64,000 bases of DNA from Darksidea phi (taxonomy: Eukaryota; Ascomycota; Dothideomycetes; Pleosporales; Lentitheciaceae), in assembly GCA_030770425.1 (NCBI GenBank), contig JASJFT010000072.1, positions 1 through 64,000 on the forward strand, written 5' to 3'. The position numbers and the translations under genes were made by a program. How positions within the stretch are numbered: position 1 is the stretch's first letter; each line of letters begins with the position of its first letter. This document shows, piece after piece, positions 37,061 through 46,680 of this stretch. The notes beneath the pieces were generated by a model, which was not told the DNA's origin, did not search any database, and saw only the letters and a list, made by a program, of their open reading frames with translations.

Positions 37061-37069
37061 CTTTATATA
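37061..37069 (-). promoter_or_regulatory. TATA box of the repeat-peptide gene
   Basis: The minus strand shows GTATATAAAG about 130 bases upstream of the ATG at 36933, consistent with the chosen start and a strong fungal promoter. Confidence 0.55.
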
Positions 37070-37079
37070 CTCTTTCTCT

Positions 37080-38540
37080 GAATTTTCATCACCAAGCTTT
37101 AAAAGAACGACCCTTCAACGACGAACTCCGCTAGAGCGATGCTGTTCGTGATTCCCCCTCCGACCATCCTCAAACCCATGTCACCACCGTAGCCCCTCAT
37201 GAAGACTTTTTTCCTATCTGTTCATAGTGCCTGACGTGGGGGAACTCTACACCGCCCTTTGCACTCTGCCCAGGTGTTCCCCAGCTGAATCATTAACTCA
37301 AGATAGCTAAGAATCATTATATCCATCTTAGCCTAAAAGGCATGCAGGAGCTCAGGGTAAGAACATTACGCAGACAACCAAAATCACATACTCCAAGCGT
37401 CATCCTGATGATAAAGGATCTTTTAGTTGCATAGACTAAAATGATCCACTCCACCCTCCCGGTTTTTCACCTTTCGGAGGAATTGACCGGTGCGAATAGT
37501 TTTCACCTTCCGTTATTAGTACCATGTACACATATCTTGGCCAAGCATATTTTGAATCCTATTCAGACCCAGAACGTAGTCGATCGATTATCAGCACCCG
37601 ATATAAGGCCGATACTGCAGCTCTACCGTACCGCCCACCTTTGCCTAGAAGAAACGTCCCGCTTTATTAACTCAGTATTGTCTTAGGTCTCCACTTGAAC
37701 TAACTCAAAATGGAGCGTGCTACATCTTGTTCCTTGCTCGGAAGTAAAAACACCATTAGTTCGGATGTCTCCATAGTGAGATTCGGATTGAACGGGTCTG
37801 TGCTGCGGCCTTATAGATATTCGACGCATTCCTATGAGAGTAGAGCATATGCCCAATCAGTACATGATCACCCCCTGTACTCTGGCATCGACTTAAAGTC
37901 ACGCCATATGCGATCCTTCCGCAGGTGTTCTGTGCAGATCCCTGTATTATCTCTTTACGATTGTAAAGCTCACTCGAGCGTCGTGCAGCCACAGCCGAAC
38001 ATCGCTACTCCGCAATATCATGGATTGGCCCAATCCTCCGAGAAATGCGACGTGATGCTGCTGATGAAAATACAGGATTACAGTTAGGATTTCACGTCTT
38101 GGGGTTCATGCGCGTCTACGGAAAGCACTTATTGTATCCAGAAGACTATAGAATTCGAAGAGCCACAAAGCACCTCGCGTAGAAGGTTACCCGAGGAATC
38201 TGACTGCATACGATCAGCAGCTCTAGCCTCTCGTGCGGGGTAATCTGACACGACCAAAGAGATAATCCTCCCTAGGTACGGAGTAGACAATAGCAGATTT
38301 GGTGGTAAAAGAAAATTTGGCTTCAAGATGGAATAGGCAGGTAGACCAGATTGTTCAAGTGTGGCTCGTGATTTCAAATCGATGGCCCTCACCCGAGCTA
38401 GGATGTTTCTTGTAATCGGCAAATGGTGCTTACAGGGTACCAAAAGTATGCAGTGCCAGGATATACGCTATAGGTTAGTTGTCCGTCCCTATGGTTCAGA
38501 CAGACTAAGCGCAACGGGCAAATAACCGACTGGAAGGAGT
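37080..38540. other. Intergenic between divergent peptide and UstYa-like genes
   Basis: About 1.5 kb without a supported gene. Frames of up to 125 codons at 37.4-38.4 kb lack motifs, signal peptides or splice structure. With the tandem repeats at 38.55-38.80 kb, this is the shared upstream region of the peptide gene (minus) and the UstYa-like gene (plus). Confidence 0.45.
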
Positions 38541-38551
38541 GTCGCTGCATT

Positions 38552-38803
38552 GCTTAGTTTCCTATAGGGGTATTGCGTCAACCTTCGGTAAGCCATTTCT
38601 ATAACTATTATGGGTTTAGCTTTATGCTGTATCGCTTAGTTTCCTGTAGGAAGCTCGGTATTGCGTCAACCTTCGGTAAGCCATTCTTATAACTATTATG
38701 GGTTTAGCTTCATGCTACCAGCTTAGTTTCCTATAGGAATCGGTGTTGCGTCAACCTTCGGTAAGCCATTCGTATAACTATTATGGGTTTAGCTTCATGC
38801 TGC
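38552..38803. repeat. Three tandem 82-87 bp repeats
   Basis: Units begin at 38552, 38634 and 38721 with GCTTAGTTTCCT. Each contains TTGCGTCAACCTTCGGTAAG and ends TATGGGTTTAGCTT. Differences are small indels after the first 16 bases. They lie about 340-590 bases upstream of the UstYa-like start codon, so they might be regulatory, or simply a minisatellite. Confidence 0.9.
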
Positions 38804-39142
38804 ATTGAATCCACTCTATGACCTTATCGGATGCACAAGTGTTTAGCCGGAGAAAATGAGTCTCCTTCTCTCTACGTGGTTAATGGGCCTATCTGGCAAC
38901 CTTGCAAGAGTAACAACTCCATGCAGTACCGGATGCGACCAAGAGTTGTGTGATTGCACGACCGGGGTTCTTTTGGAGACCAGTGCGTATCGAAACGCAA
39001 TTTAGCCTCGCATTGATTAACAATCAAGCGATAAGAGAATGATGGTGCAATTGGGTTTCAGTAGCAGGATCGTTATATTGCGCACACCTCCCATACACGA
39101 CGCTTTGTGGTGCACTTCCAGCTTCTTGAGTCTTCTCCAGCT

Positions 39143-40360
39143 ATGGACAAAGATAGTGGCGAATCCATGACCTCTGACGCGGACTCTTACTCCGATCAAG
39201 GGGAAAGTCTCCTTCGAAAGGGATATACATACACGCCCGTATGGTTCAACAGGCTTCGACAGAAGCCATCACTTACGGTGTGGCAATTGCTACCTCTTTA
39301 CATCCTCAACACTGTTATTCTTCTCATCATTGTCACCCACTACGGCGGAGAGACTTCACAAAATAATGATCCTTTACTCGACCTTTACTGTGAGTTCAAC
39401 CAATCTCAACCGAGCTATAGCCTGGCATAAAGATTGCTAACATTCGCAGCTCCCGCGAACGAAGCAGTCAGATATCGCGATGTTACATTTACTGCGGCTT
39501 TTGGTACAGATATCAGTCCTTACCAAGGATGGCCTGATGACCACAAGGACGAGATATGGGAGGACTTGTACAAATGTAAGCCATTGAAAGCAGTCCACTT
39601 CCTCATAGTCGTAGCTGCTGCACGCTTCGAGCTTAGTGCTCGTGAAAGTGAACTGACTGCTAGCAGTTGGCATGTCGCTTCATGTCCCTGCCGAACAGGC
39701 ATCCAAACTGGAGCGGGGAACCGAGAACTTTGCCGGAGCATTGGGATACGAGAATGAGTTCCAAATTGGGATCGGTAAGCGCTGCCATACAACAGGGAAT
39801 CCGCAAGTTAATAATATACTCCACTAGATGTTTTCCACCAACTTCACTGCCTGGTATGGCTAAACTTAGTTTCAGCCGAAAATCACTAACTGACATAACT
39901 AGAACATGATTCGGAAAGCTTTTTACCCAGAACGCTATCCAAAAGCGGCTGTCTATGACTCTGACGGCAAAGTTTCCTATCCAAACTGGATCCACATCGG
40001 TATGTCACCTCCCCACCACTGATAGCAACTCCACTCACTCATTTAGATCACTGCATCGAATCGATCCGCCAATCGCTCACCTGCTCTGTCGACATCTCCG
40101 TGATGACGTATACTTGGCAAGAAGAGCACAAATTCATGAAGCCGAACCTTGACATCCAACACAAGTGCCGCGATTTTGATGCCATTCGCACCTGGGCGTT
40201 TTCTAAGCATCCACCCGGTAATTATAGCAACAGAGCACACGTTGAGGCGAACGGTAAGATCAGAGATTGGAATGACTGGGGAGACCCGCTAGAGGGTGTA
40301 GATTTGAACAAGCTAGGGTTAGGCAAAATTCCAGAAGAGTTAAGGATGGAGGTCCTGTAA
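39143..40360 (+). CDS. UstYa-family (DUF3328) oxidase
   Basis: Six exons (39143-39389, 39450-39575, 39667-39774, 39828-39853, 39903-39999, 40047-40360) join exactly to 305 residues. After a polar, acidic N-terminus comes one membrane helix (LLPLYILNTVILLIIVTHYG). The lumenal domain has both HXXHC motifs of the family: HQLHC, in the 26-nt exon 4, and HIDHC, whose first codons span the exon 5/6 junction. A conserved RQSLTCSVDIS, an acidic W-QEE stretch and the HKCRDFDAIRTWA block follow. UstYa-like proteins catalyse oxidative macrocyclisation or side-chain crosslinking of ribosomal peptides (ustiloxin, phomopsin, asperipin, cyclochlorotine pathways) on the secretory route. Divergent placement 2.2 kb from the Kex2-repeat peptide gene makes that its likely substrate (inference). 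The gene looks intact. Confidence 0.93.
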
Positions 40361-40379
40361 GATAAGAGGCCTTCGGGTA

Positions 40380-41374
40380 AGAAATCATAAGGCTATTATA
40401 GTAGCTATCCTAGCTTAAGTAATATCTATAGTATCCTTCTTACATGTTCGTGAGTTGTGGCCAGTCTCTCCGCAGCGCCTGCAGCGCGCCGAAGCGCGCC
40501 GGCCCGCACCTGATCGCACCTTCTCTTGACGCGTTTCGCTCTCTACCTGCTGATCAATCTCCTTTTGAGCAATAATCTCCTCTCCTTCTGCCTTTGTCAA
40601 GGTGCCTTGCTTCTGGATTCCCTTCTTTTTGCGCTGTTTGCGCTTTGTAGCTGCTTGATTTGCCTTCTCTAGAGCAGAGACCTGATCGCGCAGCAGCACG
40701 ATTGAATGCGCCATTATCTCAGCACCTCTAGCAAGCTGATTAACTGATCTTACAAGCGACGTAGGAGAAGAATCTTGATGCCTTTGAATCCTCTCACGAA
40801 CTAGAGCTGATTGAGCGCCTAGCTCGCGCGCGGTGCTTGGTGTTTGAGACTCCCAGAGAGCCTCTACTGCAGCTAGTGGCGACGGCGTACGAAGCTTCAT
40901 ATCAAGCTTTGATAGCACTGCCTCTGGATTGTATGTAACTAAGCCAGCTGCTCGAAAGCTTGAGCAGATATTTTTCTCTATAATTGAGTGCTGGTAGGCT
41001 GCGTGAAGGCTGGTAGAAACTCATGCTTCGTAATGTGGTTGATATGGCTGCGTATCAGGCTGCTGATCTGATACCCATACGCGCGCTTCAATGGCGAGAA
41101 GCAGCCAACGTCAAGTGGCTGCAAGAGGTGTAATGAATGTGCTGGCATACAGAGAGTATAGATCTGATTCTCTCTACAGATAGCTTGGAATTCGAGCGAG
41201 TTGTGGCTCTCATGGCCGTTAATCACTAGTAGCTGCCATGCGCCTACTCTGCGATCTTTTGTATGCGCTCAAAGTGCTCTAGCTAGGTAACTCCTAGCTT
41301 GTTTGTGGCATGGCGTCTATGCTGTCCACGCTACTCATTGTATACTATTGTCTGCTAATCCCTCTGAGATACCA
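40380..41374 (-). mobile_element. Decayed pogo/Fot1-like (Tc1/mariner superfamily) transposase
   Basis: The minus strand holds part of a DDE-1-type catalytic core: LLVINGHESHNSLEF (around the second Asp) and the highly typical CMPAHSLHLLQPLDVGCFSP then LKRAYG. Further downstream comes a C-terminal region with a basic Lys-rich stretch and a CCHC zinc knuckle (CRRCGETGHNSRTC), ending at 40415. Upstream of 41226 the frame is interrupted by stops and at least one frameshift around WLEHFE, and the N-terminal helix-turn-helix part is missing. The 3' end of the kinase gene abuts it at 41375, so the element is 5'-truncated. No terminal inverted repeats were found by eye. Confidence 0.8.
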
Positions 41375-43830
41375 CTATCTGGGGAATTCGGCAATCGATG
41401 ACTGACGACTCTGTAGCCAAAAAGTTCTGGCTTCATCCCAGCTGTTGATGACAATCTTCTGCAGCGGTATTTCCGGATCCGCAAGATAATCCGAAATGAG
41501 TGAGCCCTTCAATCTCAATGAAGGCAAGTGAATCGGAGATGACGAATCTTCCTTATTCTCCTTCGACTTTTCGTAGGTATACCGACAGGTGCTGCATGGC
41601 CGGACCAGCAAATATCTGCTATAATCCGAATTCGGAGTCTGGAGCAGAGAAGAGAGTTGGGGTGCGTTTAGCCGTAGGAGAGGCTCAGGATCTAACATGA
41701 AGAATGCAAGATCGGCAAGCAGTGACCCTGCAAAAAGATAATCCATTCGCGCTGGGGTGCCTTGTGCATCGGGTGGGGTTTCCGAGACGCTCACATCGAA
41801 TGATCGCGGGGTTGAAGTGTCCTGAGAGAGCGTAGTGTTGGATAGTTCCGTTTGGAGACCCTCTGCGTAGCTTAGAGACCATAAATAAAGTAACCAATGG
41901 ACAATGGAAATAGCTGAGGAACAGTACGCTCTTGATTCCGTGCTCCTGTGTGGCCGATTCTCGATGAGATGGGCTCTCCCTCCCGGAGGGCAGATTAAGA
42001 CGGGGGCAAGTTCCAAGAAAACGCAACCCAAAGAGAAGATGTCAGCCGGTCTACCACGCCTTACCGAATCTCGGACGCATTCAGGAGCGCAATATCTAAG
42101 AGTAACAGGTCCAACGGAACCACTAGTCCCAGAAGATTCCTCGTTGCTCATATCCTTCGCAAACCCGAAATCTGTGAGATAGACCTTTCCGTCCTTGATA
42201 AGAATGTTCGATGGCTTGATATCCGTGTGCCTTATTAATTCCTGGTGCAGATAGTTCATAGCTTGAATGAGACACCCGCACCATCCCGGGATGTGCTCGA
42301 GCAAAGCAATCCTTCCAGGACCATCAGCAGCATCGATCTGGTCGAGGAGGGCCGATAGATCGGATTGGGCAATAGGCAACATGATTATGCCAAAGTGTTG
42401 TCGCCATTGATAAGTTTCGATGACTCTGACTATATGCCAGTGTTGGAGTCGATTGGCAATCCTAGCTTCCTCTTTAATCTTTTCTATTTGCTTTTCTCGT
42501 TTTGGGAAGACTGTGTGTAATCGAAACAACTTCCGCGCAAAGACGGCGCGATTCTGTAACCGGGCTTCAACTTGGTCTACAAAGCCATACGACCCTGTTC
42601 CTAAAAGTGCCTTTGATATAAATGGATCTTCTTTCTCGGCGTTGTAGTCGTGGTGTATAAGGGATGCATCTGCCGTGGTGGGGAAAATCTCATTCAAGGG
42701 AATTCTCCAAGTAGAGTTGAAATGTGACATTAGCAACCACATGAACTCTTCGGCTACGTGGCCGAATCCACTGGCTTTGACACACAATTCGACAGTGTGA
42801 ATTTTCATATAATCAATTCGTGTCAGGCGATCCAGCCGCCAGCGTGCGTCGTCCGGCACAATCTTGATGGGATCAAGCATGCCCACCTCGCCCACTCTTG
42901 GCTTTTCTTGTTCCGCGGGCTCCGGAGGACTTTGACCAGTGAATGCCATGGAATGATGGGACTTCACTTTGTTGGAAGGCACCCCGCGACGTCCGTACGT
43001 TAGAAGTGGCCTTTCTCACAGTCAGTGTTCCGGCTACGATCAAGGTTAGGAGGTGCTTACAAGCATGTACAACAATCATATCCCATTCGAAGCACTACAA
43101 ACCTTCGAATTTTGATCTCAAACCTTTTCTCGGGCAGAAAAATAGAGGTCACAATCGTGGGCGAATCATTTATGTCACCGGCGGGCTCAGGCCATAAAAC
43201 TTCGAACACTTTTCCGACTTTGAAGAAGTCAAGTTCTTGTTCTCCGAACGATGGGTCCAGTTTTTCGTATGCTTCCGGACTCGCTCCAAGCCTCCTGTGT
43301 GCGGTTATCACCGTTGGGCGTGACTCTCGGTTTGATACGCCCAACGTTTCCGTACCGCTTCCAAGTGGATTCTTCGTGATTGCGTACCCTATTGCTGTTG
43401 GATCTTGAGTGTAAGTCTCGTCTTGCCGCACATCGGGTAACGCGAGGATCTTATGGGTTGTGGCAATGGGCGGCGAGGGATCTGATTTCCAAGTAAGTAA
43501 TGGCATGAATCGGTCGTTTGATCACTCACTAGGTTTGCTATGTGTCTGTGGATGGCCTCCATTTGCATCGATATCGTCTACCTTGCTTTGTTTATTGAGT
43601 AGCTCTTCTTCGTGGAGCGATTTGCTGGAGAGCGACTTCAGAAATTCCTTGCCGACTGTCGTGCCGTGCTGGCCAATTTCGAGTTGCGGAGAATCGCATT
43701 GGATGGGAATCTCGCGTCTCGGTGTGATTTTAACACCGGACTGAGAAAAGTGACATTGTTGTGGTTCGCACCAGTGGTACCACTCTCCTATTGAAGCATC
43801 CCACAACCATTGCGGCATTGGTGGGGGCAT
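41375..43830 (-). CDS. DUF6590-protein kinase fusion
   Basis: Three exons (43830-43530, 43481-43061, 43010-41375) give 785 residues with frame kept at both junctions. The N-terminus has a Trp-rich segment (PQWLWDASIGEWYHW). Residues about 160-370 form a DUF6590 domain: FFKVGKVFEVLWPEPAG, RRFVVLR, then after the second intron LPLLTYGRRGV and IKIVPDDARWRLDRLTRI. The C-terminal kinase domain shows the G-loop LGTGSYGFV, VFARKLF with the likely ATP Lys, HTDIKPSN in the catalytic loop, DFG in LTDFGFAKD, CAPE and ADIFSLGCVF. HTD replaces the usual HRD, so the Arg that senses activation-loop phosphorylation is absent, but Asp, Lys and Asn remain. Cytosolic. A similar kinase lies 1.4 kb upstream. The function is unknown; the family is common in accessory fungal genomes. 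Confidence 0.85.
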
Positions 43831-44497
43831 GTTGCTTGGCAATTTCAACGGTTTTCGTAGCAAAGAGTTCAGTGTAGGCAGCAAGATGGCGATGTCCTGG
43901 CCCGGCTAAGATGGTTGTCGCGAGGCAGAGCGCGTGGATGACGTGGCGCTGCTTACGGGTAACCGAACAATATGCGAGGCGGAATTTGAGGCGTTTTCCT
44001 AGATGCGCAGAACATGCATTACCGTTGACTTGCATGCCACATGGAGAGTAACGGGCCGACAATATCCAACGTAGACGCAAGAACACAACCCGGCGAAGGT
44101 TCGCCGGCCCGACATAGAAGCGGACCAGATGATTCCAATTCATTACCTTGCTTTAATGCAGCGATACGATATGGCTTCTGGCCCTGAGTTAGTGATTCAA
44201 GAGGTTAGAGATACTATTGATATTCCGAGCGCTTGTGCGTTCCGTCACAGTCACATACCTCGTAATAAAATACCCGCAGGTGTATGAGGTAACACATGCG
44301 GGGTCGTTGCGCATTAACCCGGATTAGGGTTCGCTTCCGCTAGAGGTACCAATCGACATGGCGGCCATACATGAAATTGCGCCCTGTAGTGCGGTTGGTG
44401 GGCCGAGCTAAAATTATGGTGGGCCGAGCTGCCCCCTCTGATTTTCGGATGTGCGTGGGATTTTTGTCTCTTTACCCGTTAACAGACCCCCGTAGTC
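43831..44497. other. Intergenic between kinase and bZIP genes (divergent)
   Basis: About 0.67 kb. A minus-strand frame at 43.73-44.14 kb lacks a motif and overlaps the kinase N-terminal exon, so it is not supported. This should contain both promoters. Confidence 0.45.
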
Positions 44498-45121
44498 ATG
44501 TCCAGCAAAAGCCGAGGAACTCCAGCCTCAATACGAATCCGCGATAACCAGCGCCGCTCTCGTGCACAGCGCAAAGAATTCGTCGACAGTCTGCAGCGGC
44601 GCGTCCAGGAGTACGAGCGGCGTGGGATCGCAGCCACGGTGGAGGTGCAGCAAGCAGCGCAAGCAGTGGCCCGGGAGAATGCCGCACTCCGCCGCCTCCT
44701 CGCTCGCCACGGCATCACAAAGGAAGAGATAGCCCGAGAAGTTCAATCTGCCAATGGGGGCCCGATATCCACTAGGCTCGATGCCGCCCTTAGGCCCCAG
44801 TTTCCGCAAGCAGAATGCAATCGCTCGACAGCTCCGGTCCCCGTCGGCTGCGATCAAGTTCAGAACAGCTACGAGGCTGCGGAGAGCACCGAGGAGCTAC
44901 CGACCGCAAGAGAGCCGGTTTTTGCTATTCCTACACCTCCGGCGGCCGTCTCAGATGCCAGCTCTGCAGCCGAAACTTCTTGCGTAACTGCAGCAATCAT
45001 CGTCGCCCAGATGCGCGGCGATGGCGATGATGAATACGCACGTACCATGCTGGGTTGCGAGGGAACGACGGAATGCAGAGTCAAGAACACGACTGTTTTC
45101 CAGGTCTTGGACCAGGTGTAA
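44498..45121 (+). CDS. bZIP transcription factor
   Basis: A single-exon 207-residue protein. Near the N-terminus the basic region reads RIRDNQRRSRAQRKEFVDSL, fitting the N-x-x-x-S-x-x-x-R bZIP signature (N-Q-R-R-S-R-A-Q-R). It is followed by a short heptad region (VQEYERRG...VEVQQAAQAVARENAALRRLL) in which Ala and Val replace some leucines. The R-D-N-Q-R-R-S-R form and small size are typical of fungal bZIPs linked to secondary-metabolite loci. The rest is Ala/Ser/Pro-rich without a domain. It is nuclear and binds DNA as a dimer by family knowledge. It lies about 4 kb beyond the UstYa-like gene, so it is a candidate pathway regulator by position only. Confidence 0.85.
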   Translation: MSSKSRGTPASIRIRDNQRRSRAQRKEFVDSLQRRVQEYERRGIAATVEVQQAAQAVARENAALRRLLARHGITKEEIAREVQSANGGPISTRLDAALRPQFPQAECNRSTAPVPVGCDQVQNSYEAAESTEELPTAREPVFAIPTPPAAVSDASSAAETSCVTAAIIVAQMRGDGDDEYARTMLGCEGTTECRVKNTTVFQVLDQV

Positions 45122-45186
45122 AGTTACAAGCTGGGTCTGCTACGGATGATAGAGCGTTCAATTATATTGGTTCTGGATTGATGCAA

Positions 45187-46680
45187 CTACATACCGGCTG
45201 TTCTCGGATACATTCGCCGTAGCAATTTACTATATCGCGGGTCCTGGAATAAGTGGGCAAACTGGGGCCCTTTATCATCATAGTCTCCGCCTCCATCACC
45301 ATAATCTCCATCATAGTCTCCGCCTTCATCGCCTTCATATCCATCGCCTCCGCCCTCACCTCCATCACCATCGCCTCCGCCATACCCTCCCTCATGGTCT
45401 CCGCCTTCATCGCCTTCATATCCATCACCTCCGCCCTCACCTCCATCACCATCGCCTCCGCCATCACCATACTCTCCCTCATGGACTCCATATATATCGC
45501 CTTCATATCCATCGCCTCCGCCATCACCATACTCTCCCTCAGGGCCTCCGCCGCCTCCGCCATCATCAGGGCCTCCACCGCCTCCGCCATCATCAGGGCC
45601 TCCGCCTCCATGGCCTCCTCTGCCTCCATGGCCTCCTCCGCCTCCATTGTTGATGGTAGCTCCACATTCGATTGCCAGGTGCACCATTACGTTATGGCGT
45701 TTCCTAGAAGCTACCTCGAGCAACTCGTTGATTCCATTGACATTGTGACGCTCCGCCTCATCCGGAAATGCAGTGCATTCACAATCAGTCGGTGGCACGG
45801 GCCTAAAAGGCTTGTAGGACCAGCAAAGTTGCAAATCATCAATCTCCGGTCGCAGTTCTGGCTCTCTTTCCGTCATCCTTCGGCAAAGGAATAGGATTGC
45901 GGCGTTCCAAGGAATACCGTGAGGGGATTTCAGCAGGCGTGTTATTACTGCATCACGATGACGGGAATATTCGAAACCCTGCTCTTTCTTGATATTCCAA
46001 AGGTCGTAACCAGAATACACAATGAGCATATCCAGGAACACCGCTCCCAGAGAGAAAATATCTGCTGCTCGACCTTTCCGAACAACGAAAGTAGTTCCAT
46101 CAACCTCTCTCAATTCCGGGGCTCTGTAAGGCAGCGTTCCACGGGTAGCAGTGAGCGAATTACTAGTAATTCCTTCTTGGATTATTGCGATGCCAAAGTC
46201 GGCTAAGCGAACATGATCCTTTTTAATTAGGATGTTATGTGGTTTTATATCCCTATGGCGAATGTCTACACCGTGAAGATAAGCTAATCCGCTTATCAGG
46301 CATCCGAACCAGGGTAGAATTTGCTTTCGGAGTTCACCGTCGGAGGCTTGATGGAGGTAATCGTTGAGGTCCATATCTGCAACATCCATAATAATCCCAA
46401 ACTGTCGTGGAGATGCATAGGTGCAGATTATGGAAACGGTGTGTAAATGTCGAGCCAGATGAAGTGTACGAGCCTCCTTCCGTGCCTGCTTTATTTTGTT
46501 TTGCCGCTCCGTTGGGTTGTATGGGAGATTGAATTTTTTGGCGGCATAGAGATGCCCAGAGGTACGTTCTCGGACCTCAAATACTGAGGCATAGCCACCG
46601 CTCCCGAGTTCTCGTGTGAAATCAAGGGGGATCTGGCTGTTATCGGTGTAATCACGATGTTCGTACGACTCGCTTTCCAT
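45187..46680 (-). CDS. Serine/threonine protein kinase with Gly/Asp-rich tail
   Basis: A single-exon 497-residue protein. The kinase domain (residues about 17-290) has the G-loop LGSGGYASVFEV, YAAKKF with the ATP Lys, HRDIKPHN, ADFGIA, YRAPE and AADIFSLGAVFLD, so all catalytic residues are present. After the domain, at about residues 300-340, it has NGINELLEVASRKRHNVMVH then LAIECGA, reminiscent of one ankyrin-like turn. The last 150 residues are a low-complexity Gly/Asp/Glu repeat (GGGDGYEGDEGGD-type units) ending in FQDPRYSKLLRRMYP. Its kinase domain resembles the DUF6590-linked kinase at 41.4-43.8 kb, suggesting a local pair. It is cytosolic or nuclear. The tail length is probably variable between strains because the DNA is a minisatellite. 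Confidence 0.88.
   Translation of the reverse strand: MESESYEHRDYTDNSQIPLDFTRELGSGGYASVFEVRERTSGHLYAAKKFNLPYNPTERQNKIKQARKEARTLHLARHLHTVSIICTYASPRQFGIIMDVADMDLNDYLHQASDGELRKQILPWFGCLISGLAYLHGVDIRHRDIKPHNILIKKDHVRLADFGIAIIQEGITSNSLTATRGTLPYRAPELREVDGTTFVVRKGRAADIFSLGAVFLDMLIVYSGYDLWNIKKEQGFEYSRHRDAVITRLLKSPHGIPWNAAILFLCRRMTEREPELRPEIDDLQLCWSYKPFRPVPPTDCECTAFPDEAERHNVNGINELLEVASRKRHNVMVHLAIECGATINNGGGGGHGGRGGHGGGGPDDGGGGGGPDDGGGGGGPEGEYGDGGGDGYEGDIYGVHEGEYGDGGGDGDGGEGGGDGYEGDEGGDHEGGYGGGDGDGGEGGGDGYEGDEGGDYDGDYGDGGGDYDDKGPQFAHLFQDPRYSKLLRRMYPRTAGM
45285..45655. repeat. Coding minisatellite (Gly/Asp/Glu-rich tail of the kinase)
   Basis: Imperfect repeats of cctccgcc-, ccatcacc- and ccttcatatcc-type hexamer/nonamer units run for about 370 bases. 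The longest duplicated stretch is seen at about 45.33-45.38 and 45.40-45.46 kb. On the plus strand this creates an artefactual hydrophobic Ile/Ala/Ser frame. Confidence 0.8.

Noticed and set aside
37441..38443. Several 80-125 codon frames on both strands between the peptide gene and the UstYa-like gene
   Set aside because: They overlap each other in opposing frames, lack ATG context, splice sites or motifs, and have no recognisable domain.
45253..45894. Plus-strand frame of 213 codons rich in Ile/Ala/Ser that looks like repeated membrane helices
   Set aside because: It is the complement of the Gly/Asp-rich minisatellite of the minus-strand kinase; hydrophobicity is an artefact of GC-rich repeats.
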